From DASQDN01 sp035630195 (lineage in GTDB: Bacteria; Acidobacteriota; Terriglobia; Bryobacterales; Bryobacteraceae): a DNA stretch of 6,820 bases. The first letter of the stretch is position 1; each line of letters starts with the position of its first letter. Location of the stretch: assembly GCA_035630195.1 (NCBI GenBank), contig DASQLD010000023.1:1-6820 (forward strand), written 5' to 3'. This document shows positions 1-5,331 of the stretch, piece by piece. Under the pieces are notes generated by a model. It was not told the DNA's origin. It saw nothing but the letters and a program-made list of their open reading frames with translations, and ran no database searches. A program made the translations under genes and the position numbers.

Positions 1-37
1 CGACGAACTTGTGCAATTACGGTAGACCTGCCCACCC

Positions 38-358
38 TCAAACGGCCAGCGCCTTCCGAACACAGCCGATCACTCCATCCAATCTCTGGGGCTTAGGCGC
101 CCTATGACGGTTAGATTCGAACGATGAATCGTAATGACGAACGTTCTGAAGCAGGACTGCGCTCGAAGTCCGGCGAGGAGCCAATCGTTAAGAACGTAGT
201 CGGTCGAATCGAATCTTACTGGTATCTTAGTTGTTAAGATTGCGACGAGAACATCCGGCCTCTCGACAAGATAGATCGTTGGCTATGACAACCGCAGGAC
301 GTACCTTAGTCTCGACAGCTCCAATGAGCGTGCCAACCACCACATCGCCAGGTTTCAA
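38..358 (-). pseudogene. PemK/MazF-type toxin gene, broken by two compensating frameshifts
   Basis: This was a type II toxin of the PemK/MazF (endoribonuclease) family, about 107 residues when repaired. It starts at TTG (358-356), which overlaps the stop of the putative antitoxin gene as TTGA. Frame one reads MKPGDVVVGTL then KVRPAVVIAND and, left alone, stops at 227. After the Asp codon (277-275) there is one odd base (274). The frame beyond it continues YLVERPDVLVAILTT, then STDYVLNDWLLAGLRAQ and SNLTVIGRLSPRDWME, with a stop at 72-70. A second slip near 73-75 gives VIGCVRKALAV and a stop at 40-38, back in frame one. In homologues I recall NDLY followed by ERPDVL, so the first lesion is probably a 2-nt loss in a Leu codon, or a 1-nt insertion. 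The second is a 1-nt loss. Arg20 and Thr43 of the repaired protein align by eye with the catalytic Arg and Thr of MazF. The gene is probably dead unless these are sequencing errors. Confidence 0.82.
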
Positions 359-567
359 TGGGATTCTTCGTCCGCATCGAGCCGCTCTATTGATTGCCTC
401 CTGAAATCGTTCAGGTCTTCCTCTGACCAAGCGTCCGTCCAGTCGATGCGCCGAGCAGGAGAGACTGTCGCCAATCTGAGAACGAGAGCAGAAAGCTCAT
501 CTGCGGCGTTGGCAGGAAGTCTTCGGAACGCTTCGAGCAGAGTAGTTTCCTCAGCAGTAAGCTGCAT
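355..567 (-). CDS. putative antitoxin of a PemK/MazF-type pair (70 aa)
   Basis: This is a small acidic protein immediately upstream of the PemK/MazF-like gene, whose TTG start overlaps its TGA stop. That arrangement, antitoxin first and overlapping the toxin, is typical of type II toxin-antitoxin operons, where the antitoxin binds its toxin and represses its own promoter. The N-terminal half (MQLTAEETTLLEAFRRLP, then DELSALVLRLA) looks like an amphipathic helix pair. The C-terminal half carries IDWTDAWSEEDLNDF and an acidic tail, as expected for a toxin-neutralising segment. I see no clear AbrB, RHH or HTH fold, so the DNA-binding class is unknown. The start at 567 is chosen because AGAGGAG (579-573) lies 5 nt upstream. 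A longer reading from 648 would have no such site and would run through the promoter. The role is inferred from context; the ORF itself is well supported. Confidence 0.72.
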   Translation of the reverse strand: MQLTAEETTLLEAFRRLPANAADELSALVLRLATVSPARRIDWTDAWSEEDLNDFRRQSIERLDADEESH

Positions 568-586
568 TGCGTCTCCTCTGAATGAC

Positions 587-592
587 AGTATA
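587..592 (-). promoter_or_regulatory. possible -10 box of the toxin-antitoxin operon
   Basis: TATACT on the minus strand lies 19 nt upstream of the antitoxin ATG and ahead of its AGAGGAG ribosome site. No good -35 hexamer stands at 16-18 nt; a TTGACG lies 23 nt upstream, which is too far. Assigned from position and the hexamer only. Confidence 0.3.
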
Positions 593-636
593 CGAGGGTT
601 TTGAACTGCCACTTCCGTCAAAGCCCAAGCCCTACT

Positions 637-645
637 TGCTACAAT
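637..645 (+). promoter_or_regulatory. possible extended -10 promoter for the coaD operon
   Basis: TGCTACAAT fits an extended -10 (TGnTANNNT), 33 nt before the coaD GTG. The -35 region is poor (GTCAAA at 18 nt spacing), as is common with extended -10 promoters. A ribosome site GAAGGA (664-669) follows, 9 nt before the GTG. The intergenic stretch 568-678 therefore appears to hold two divergent promoters and nothing else that I can see. Confidence 0.4.
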
Positions 646-678
646 CAATAAATATTTAGCAACGAAGGACGGACGCCA

Positions 679-1188
679 GTGGCCTTGACGCCCGGCAGAT
701 CGTTAGCAGCCATCTATCCCGGTTCTTTCGATCCGATTACCAACGGACACCTGGACTTGATTGAACGCGCCAGCAGGCTCGTGGACCGCTTGATTGTTTC
801 CATCTTACGGAATGAACGCAAGCAGCCGCTGTTTTCCATTCAGGAACGAGTCGATATGCTCCGTGAAGTCACAGCCGGACATTCCAACGTAGAGATCGAT
901 TTCTTCGAAGGACTATTGGTAGACCATGCATCAGCCCGAGGCGCAACTTTGATCATCCGGGGCATGCGCGCAATCTCGGATTATGAGCATGAATGGCAAA
1001 TGGCGCTGATGAACCGCCGCCTCCAGCCCGAAATTGAAACCATGTTTCTGATGGCCGGAGAAGCGCATTCCTTCATAAGTTCCCACCTGGTGAAAGAGGT
1101 GATTCGCCTGGGAGGCAATATCTCAGACCTGGTGCCGCCCGCCGTCGAAAGACGGCTTAAAGATCGTATTCTCGGAGTTAACGCCTAA
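679..1188 (+). CDS. coaD: phosphopantetheine adenylyltransferase
   Basis: CoaD transfers AMP from ATP to 4'-phosphopantetheine, giving dephospho-CoA, the penultimate step of CoA synthesis in the cytoplasm. The 169-residue protein has the nucleotidyltransferase fold signatures in order: YPGSFDPITNGHLDLI at residues 13-28, with the TxGH nucleotide-binding motif at 21-24; IIRGMRAISDYEHEWQMALMN in mid-protein; and SFISSHLVKEV, the ISSxxV motif, near residue 135. The E. coli enzyme is 159 residues and the extra length is at the ends. The start is GTG at 679 with GAAGGA 9 nt upstream; a TTG at 685 is a less likely alternative. The stop shares its last base with the ATG of the aminotransferase (TAATG), so the two are probably co-translated. 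It is the first gene of a three-gene operon. The assignment is secure from motifs across the full length. Confidence 0.96.
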   Translation: MALTPGRSLAAIYPGSFDPITNGHLDLIERASRLVDRLIVSILRNERKQPLFSIQERVDMLREVTAGHSNVEIDFFEGLLVDHASARGATLIIRGMRAISDYEHEWQMALMNRRLQPEIETMFLMAGEAHSFISSHLVKEVIRLGGNISDLVPPAVERRLKDRILGVNA

Positions 1189-2372
1189 TGCAAGCAGCCC
1201 TTGACCTATCGGAACGAATTGCCCTGATTAGCGTATCATCCACTATGAAAGTGGCCGCTGACGCCGATCGTCTTCGCCGCGAAGGTGTGGATGTCGTCGA
1301 TTTCGGAGCCGGAGAGCCGGACTTTCCCACTCCCGACAACATCAAGCAAGCGGCCATCCGCGCCATTGACGCGAACTTCACGAAGTACACGCCGGCAGGC
1401 GGCACTCAAGAATTGAAGCAGGCTCTGGTGGACCGGCACAAGCTCGATTACGGGACCGGTTACTCTGCCGCGGAATGCGTTGTCTCGGTCGGCGGAAAGC
1501 ACATCATCTTCAACCTCGCGCAGGTTCTCCTGAACCCTGGGGATGAAGTGATCATTCCGGTTCCCTACTGGGTCACCTACAAAGACGTCGTGAACTACAC
1601 GGGAGCCAAGTGTGTGTTCGTCGATACCGATGAGGCAAATGGTTTCACACTCACCGCGTCAATGATCGAACCGCACTTGAACGACAAGACGCGCATGGTG
1701 ATGATCAACTCCCCATCGAATCCTAGCGGGGCTGTGCTGGCGCGGGAAGAGTTTGAGAAGATCTTCGCCTTAACCTCACGGCGCAACATCTGGCTGCTGA
1801 CGGATGAATGCTACCACCGCTTCGTCTATGATGGTGAGCCTTATTCCATCGCCTCCTCCAAAGGCGCGAAGGATACCGTACTTGTCGCCGGTTCCCTGTC
1901 AAAAACGTACTCAATGACTGGTTGGCGCATCGGCTTCGGACTCGGGCCGGCTCCGGTGATGGCATCGGTAAACAAGCTGCAGAGTCACAGCACGTCGAAC
2001 CCGACCTCCATTGCTCAGAAGGCTGCGGTGGAAGCTGTACGCGGTCCGCAAGAATCTGTCGGCGTCATGTTAGCCGAATATCGACGAAGGCGCGACTTCG
2101 TTATCGATCGCCTCCGCCAGATACCCGGTGTAAAGATCAATGTGCCTAATGGCGCGTTCTACGCCTATCCGGATATCAGTTGCGCGATGCAAAAGGACGG
2201 AATGCGCACGTCAATGCAGTTCGCCGAGCAGTTGCTTTCCAAGGCTCACGTCGCTGTTGTTCCGGGAGAGGCCTTCGGTACCGAAAAACACATCCGGCTT
2301 TCCTACGCTGCGTCCATGGAAGACCTTAAACGGGGCCTCGACCGGCTGCACAAGTTCATCGTCGAAGCATGA
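1188..2372 (+). CDS. class I pyridoxal-phosphate aminotransferase, aspartate (possibly prephenate) type
   Basis: This is a cytoplasmic fold-type I PLP aminotransferase, most like the Ibeta aspartate aminotransferases of Thermus, Bacillus and rhizobia, which swap amino groups between aspartate and 2-oxoglutarate. Visible in its 394 residues are GAGEPDFPTP (40-49), TKYTPAGG (65-72), VGGKHIIFN with the Ibeta-type Lys104, NSPSNPSG with Asn178 for the PLP ring, DECY with Asp206 and Tyr209, SLSKTYSMTGWRIGF with Schiff-base Lys239, and HIRLSYA with Arg370 for the substrate alpha-carboxylate. All key residues are present and the length is normal. Some Ibeta enzymes also transaminate prephenate to arogenate, and sequence alone does not let me choose, so no symbol is given. 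The ATG overlaps the coaD stop by one base, with GGAG at 1174-1177. The family N-terminus (LSERIALISVSSTMKV) begins right after this start, which supports it. Confidence 0.93.
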   Translation: MQAALDLSERIALISVSSTMKVAADADRLRREGVDVVDFGAGEPDFPTPDNIKQAAIRAIDANFTKYTPAGGTQELKQALVDRHKLDYGTGYSAAECVVSVGGKHIIFNLAQVLLNPGDEVIIPVPYWVTYKDVVNYTGAKCVFVDTDEANGFTLTASMIEPHLNDKTRMVMINSPSNPSGAVLAREEFEKIFALTSRRNIWLLTDECYHRFVYDGEPYSIASSKGAKDTVLVAGSLSKTYSMTGWRIGFGLGPAPVMASVNKLQSHSTSNPTSIAQKAAVEAVRGPQESVGVMLAEYRRRRDFVIDRLRQIPGVKINVPNGAFYAYPDISCAMQKDGMRTSMQFAEQLLSKAHVAVVPGEAFGTEKHIRLSYAASMEDLKRGLDRLHKFIVEA

Positions 2373-3145
2373 GCGTTCGACTTCTCCCGCCGAAATTTGT
2401 CGAACGGGTATGGGGAACAACGCGCCTGTCGCCGCTGTTCCCCGACCAGGACAATAAAATAGGCGAAGTTTGGTTTGATGCCGGGACGGATTTCCCGCTC
2501 CTGATAAAATTTCTTTTCACATCCGACAAGCTTTCCGTCCAAGTTCATCCCGACGATGTTTATGCCCGTGAGGTTGAGAATTCGCGCGGCAAAACGGAAA
2601 TGTGGCACATCCTGTCGGCTGAACCCGATTCAACGATCGCGCTCGGTTTTCAGGAGGAGTTCACGGCTGATCAGGTGCGGGAAGCGATCACACGCGGCAA
2701 ACTGGAAGGGATGCTGAACTGGGTTCCCGTGAAGGCTGGCGATACCTTCTTTGCTACGGCGGGCACGGTTCATGCGATTGGAGCCGGCATCACGCTCTGT
2801 GAGATTCAACAGAACTCCGACATAACGTATCGCCTGTACGACTACAATCGACCTCGCGAGTTGCATGTGGAGAAAGGTTTGGCTGTTTCTAATACCGGTC
2901 GGTACGAGGGTCGAAGACAGTTCCCCGTAACATGCGATCACTTCTCGACGGATCTGCTCGACCTCGATCAGTCCACGCAATGCCTTACTCGGTGTGATGG
3001 CGTACTGATCGTTCTTGATGGTGCTGGCACGCTTGATGGCGTTTCCGTTTACTCCGGAGAAGTAGCTTTAATCGGGGAACAGCCGTCCGTCACAGTCTTC
3101 CCGGATGGCCGGATCAGATTGCTTCATGCCCAGTGCAGCGTTTGA
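2369..3145 (+). CDS. manA: type I mannose-6-phosphate isomerase (short form)
   Basis: This enzyme interconverts mannose-6-phosphate and fructose-6-phosphate, feeding GDP-mannose synthesis for surface glycans or taking mannose into glycolysis. The zinc site of type I isomerases is complete: SVQVHPDD gives Gln58 and His60, GKTEMWHIL gives Glu77, and GTVHAIG gives His135. The following EIQQNSDITYRLYDYNR carries the active-site Arg155. At 258 residues it is shorter than the Bacillus (about 315) and E. coli (about 390) enzymes. It has the N-terminal cupin and a reduced second cupin (residues about 205-255, DGVLIVLDGAGTL onward), but no helical insert. Because both ends look natural, I read it as a compact subfamily rather than a truncation. 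The ATG overlaps the aminotransferase stop as ATGA, which indicates translational coupling as the third gene of the operon. The substrate could be broader (other sugar phosphates), but the class is clear. Confidence 0.9.
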   Translation: MSVRLLPPKFVERVWGTTRLSPLFPDQDNKIGEVWFDAGTDFPLLIKFLFTSDKLSVQVHPDDVYAREVENSRGKTEMWHILSAEPDSTIALGFQEEFTADQVREAITRGKLEGMLNWVPVKAGDTFFATAGTVHAIGAGITLCEIQQNSDITYRLYDYNRPRELHVEKGLAVSNTGRYEGRRQFPVTCDHFSTDLLDLDQSTQCLTRCDGVLIVLDGAGTLDGVSVYSGEVALIGEQPSVTVFPDGRIRLLHAQCSV

Positions 3146-3148
3146 ATC

Positions 3149-3304
3149 TTAACCGAACCCCAACTCGTCTACACTTTCAAGGGGCGTGCCGCATCGGCGG
3201 CAAATCAGCGCGCCGCAATCGCCGCATGCCAGTGGATCAGGGATCGGCTGCGCGCAACGTGCACAATAGAATTCGGGGGGAGATGATTCACTCACGGTAC
3301 TCAT
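3149..3304 (-). CDS. 51-residue zinc-ribbon-like protein with three CxxC pairs
   Basis: This is a short minus-strand reading frame from ATG (3304-3302) to TAA (3151-3149). The protein has Cys pairs at 14/17 (YCARC), 27/30 (ACGDC) and 35/38 (ICRRC), followed by GTPLESVDELGFG. The paired CxxC layout, with the typical C-G-x-C-G turn, is that of a rubredoxin-knuckle zinc ribbon; two pairs would bind one zinc, and the third pair is extra. Nothing else is recognisable: no signal peptide or membrane segment. I see no good Shine-Dalgarno upstream, so the start is less certain than the frame. It converges on manA with a 3-nt gap and is divergent from the lipoprotein gene, so it is probably transcribed alone. 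The function is unknown; such miniproteins may bind nucleic acid or partner proteins. The six regularly spaced cysteines make a chance frame unlikely. Confidence 0.72.
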   Translation of the reverse strand: MSTVSESSPPEFYCARCAQPIPDPLACGDCGALICRRCGTPLESVDELGFG

Positions 3305-3322
3305 CCAGTTAGAGGGGTTGTC

Positions 3323-3333
3323 AGACTAAGTCT
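3323..3333. repeat. small inverted repeat in a divergent gap
   Basis: AGACT and AGTCT flank a single A in the gap between the divergent zinc-ribbon and lipoprotein genes. It could be an operator half-site pair, but 5-bp arms are expected often by chance. Confidence 0.2.
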
Positions 3334-4571
3334 TGCACGCGAGGATGCCCGTCCGTATTAAATATTTCATACTCCTGGTAGCATGCGTCACCTTTGCGCC
3401 ATTCCTGACTGGATGCAGAAGGCAAGCTGCTAACGATCCCAGCATCGGTACGGCATTTTCGGGTCCGATGACGCTAAAGCTGCGCGCCGAGATTTCGCCG
3501 GCTTCTCCAACCATTGCGACTTCACCGCACGGGGAAAAACTTGAGATTCTGCAAGTCCGTCGGAGGTTTGTGCGAGTCCGCACTCCCTCGGGCCAAGTTG
3601 GATGGACTGACTCGCGAAGCCTCCTCTCCAACAAACAGATGGAAGGTTTGGCGGAACTCGCCGAAAACTCCAGGAAGCTGCCTTCGCAGGGCGAGGCTAC
3701 CGTGTTTGACGCGCTGAACATGCACGTGGAGCCAATGCGAGCCTCCACGAGCTTCTATCAACTTGTCGAAGGTATGCGCGTTACCGTTCTGGCTCATCGA
3801 GCATCCCCGCGAGCGCAACCTGGCTCGACTCCTCCTGCCAATCCTCTGGATCTGAAGAAACCGGAGCGGCGGGTTCGAAAGAAGAAGGAGCCCGAGTACC
3901 CGCCGCCGCCTCGCCCGGCCGCTCCACGTCTCCCTGCGAACTGGATTGCGCTGTCGAAGACGCATCTTCCTCCCCCTCCCCCGCCTCCACCTGAGGATCC
4001 GGCAGAAGCGCTTAGAAAGAAAAAAGGCCGCGCGAAACAGCGTCCTCCGGGGCCTCCCATGGAGGATTGGAGCCTCGTCCGTACCAAGGATGGGAAGGCA
4101 GGTTGGGTTCTCTCCCGCATGCTTATCATGGCAATTCCTGACGAAGTGGCTCAATATGCGGAGGGCGCCCGTATCACGTCGTACTTCCTCTTGGGAACCG
4201 TAAACGATGAAGGCGTCACCAAGCACCATTGGCTTTGGACCACGGTTCGAAGCGACGGAGCGCCTTACGACTACGATAGCTTCCGGGTCTTCACGTACGT
4301 CGTCCGTCGGCACCGCTATGAAACTGCCTATATTGAACGGAATATCGAAGGCTTCTATCCGACCGACGCGAAGCCCGGAACCGTGCCCAGGTTCTCGTTG
4401 ATCCTGCGAAACCTTGAAGATGGGAAGCTTTACAAAAAGACCTGGATCATGGAGGGTTATCTAACGCGCAAGATCGCGGACGAGCCTTATGTGCCAGGTA
4501 AAAAAGAGGACGACGCGGCGAAGCCCGCCGATTCCCTCACAGACAAGATTCGAACGCTTTTGGATCAATAA
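3333..4571 (+). CDS. lipoprotein with two SH3-like regions and a Pro/Lys-rich insertion
   Basis: This is a predicted exported lipoprotein of unknown role. Basic residues, a hydrophobic stretch (YFILLVACVTFAPFL) and the lipobox LTGC put the lipidated Cys at 28; Arg follows it, so retention by an Asp+2 signal is not expected. Residues about 46-98 read as a bacterial SH3 (SH3b) domain ending FVRVRTPSGQVGWTDSRSLL. A second SH3b begins at about 122 (TVFDALNMHVEP), breaks off at VTVLAHR and resumes at DWSLVRTKDGKAGWVLSRML (245-264). The roughly 90 residues between are rich in Pro, Lys and Arg and contain eight consecutive prolines (213-220). The C-terminal part (about 278-385) is a beta-rich region with many aromatics that I do not recognise, then a charged tail. 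SH3b domains often bind peptidoglycan or peptides, hence a likely periplasmic envelope role. The start is TTG at 3333 or ATG at 3345; neither has a well-placed ribosome site (AGGGG lies 15 nt before the TTG, GAGG abuts the ATG). Confidence 0.82.
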   Translation: MHARMPVRIKYFILLVACVTFAPFLTGCRRQAANDPSIGTAFSGPMTLKLRAEISPASPTIATSPHGEKLEILQVRRRFVRVRTPSGQVGWTDSRSLLSNKQMEGLAELAENSRKLPSQGEATVFDALNMHVEPMRASTSFYQLVEGMRVTVLAHRASPRAQPGSTPPANPLDLKKPERRVRKKKEPEYPPPPRPAAPRLPANWIALSKTHLPPPPPPPPEDPAEALRKKKGRAKQRPPGPPMEDWSLVRTKDGKAGWVLSRMLIMAIPDEVAQYAEGARITSYFLLGTVNDEGVTKHHWLWTTVRSDGAPYDYDSFRVFTYVVRRHRYETAYIERNIEGFYPTDAKPGTVPRFSLILRNLEDGKLYKKTWIMEGYLTRKIADEPYVPGKKEDDAAKPADSLTDKIRTLLDQ

Positions 4572-4575
4572 CGTC

Positions 4576-5328
4576 CTAAACTCGGTCCATCGCCAGGAAT
4601 TCCTGGATGTGCGGGTGGTCAGATTGTTCGAGCTCGGATACGGGGCCAAAGTAAATAACCCTACTCTCAAACAGGAAAACGACCTTATCCGCCACTTTGC
4701 GCATCAGGTCCAGGTCGTGCGTCACGACTACGGAGGTCAGATTTAGCTGCTTCTTCAGCCGCAGCATGACATTGCCGAGGTGAGTTGACATGATGGGATC
4801 AACCATCGTCGTCGGCTCGTCATAGAGAATGCATTCCGGCTGAGCGGCCAAAGCGCGGGCGATCGCAACCGCACGACGATGACCCGTTGAAAGATCGGCG
4901 GGAGACTTGTCTGCTTCTTCCTCCAAATCCACCATGCTCAGTAATCCTTTGACTACGTCTTCCTTGTTCTGTTCGTCGTAATCCTCGCGCAGTTCCAGCG
5001 AAAACAGAATATTCTCAGCCACGGAGAGCGAGTCGAACAAGGCGCCGCTCTGGAACACCATCGTCACCTTGCGGCGAATCTCGCGCAGTTCCGGCTCGGT
5101 CATGTCGGTAATGTCCCGATAGGAGGCGATAATGCGGCCGGAATCAGGTTTCAGAAACCCCATCATGTGTTGTAAGGTAACTGACTTTCCTACGCCGCTG
5201 CGGCCGATGATAGCCATCGTCTCCCCGGCGTCGACTTGAAAGCTGCAGTCGACTAATACAGGCTTGTCGAACGTCTTAGAGACTTGGCGGAACTCAAGGT
5301 AATGAGGAAACTGCTCGTCCTGGCTCAA
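4576..5328 (-). CDS. ABC transporter ATPase, MlaF/MCE-associated type
   Basis: This is the cytoplasmic ATP-binding subunit of an ABC transporter, most like MlaF/Ttg2A ATPases that power lipid movement between the membranes through MlaE-type permeases and MCE proteins. The 250 residues contain Walker A GRSGVGKS (42-49, Lys48), Q-loop VFQSGALFDSLSVAEN with Gln93 (the FQ-GALFDS-V-EN pattern is characteristic of this family), Walker B ILYDEP with Glu171, and H-loop VVTHD with His204. Two elements are odd: the signature is LSTGH (146-150) instead of LSGGx, and the D-loop reads TTMVDP where TTGLDP is usual. The start is TTG at 5328, strongly supported by AGGAGG (5342-5337), 8 nt upstream inside the mobA 3' end and 3 nt past its stop. 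No permease or MCE gene lies beside it, so the partners must be elsewhere. It ends 4 nt from the converging lipoprotein gene. Confidence 0.9.
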   Translation of the reverse strand: MSQDEQFPHYLEFRQVSKTFDKPVLVDCSFQVDAGETMAIIGRSGVGKSVTLQHMMGFLKPDSGRIIASYRDITDMTEPELREIRRKVTMVFQSGALFDSLSVAENILFSLELREDYDEQNKEDVVKGLLSMVDLEEEADKSPADLSTGHRRAVAIARALAAQPECILYDEPTTMVDPIMSTHLGNVMLRLKKQLNLTSVVVTHDLDLMRKVADKVVFLFESRVIYFGPVSELEQSDHPHIQEFLAMDRV

Positions 5329-5331
5329 GGC

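Noticed and set aside
1..37. Possible gene or RNA at the left edge
   Set aside because: Only 37 bases lie beyond the end of the repaired toxin, with no structure or reading frame that I can support.
274..277. Programmed ribosomal frameshift in the toxin gene
   Set aside because: No slippery heptamer or downstream structure typical of recoding was seen, and two separate slips would be needed. Mutation or sequence error is simpler.
227..430. A 67-residue minus-strand ORF as a gene in its own right
   Set aside because: Its first part overlaps the antitoxin gene out of frame and its tail after the Asp codon is the misread part of the frameshifted toxin. The real start is the TTG at 358.
568..648. 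N-terminal extension of the antitoxin to an ATG at 648
   Set aside because: It has no ribosome site and would place the likely -10 box and AGAGGAG site inside the coding region. The ATG at 567 is better.
3522..4313. A 263-residue minus-strand ORF opposite the lipoprotein gene
   Set aside because: Its Arg-rich, Cys-scattered composition is that of a shadow frame. The plus-strand frame has a lipobox and SH3-like repeats.
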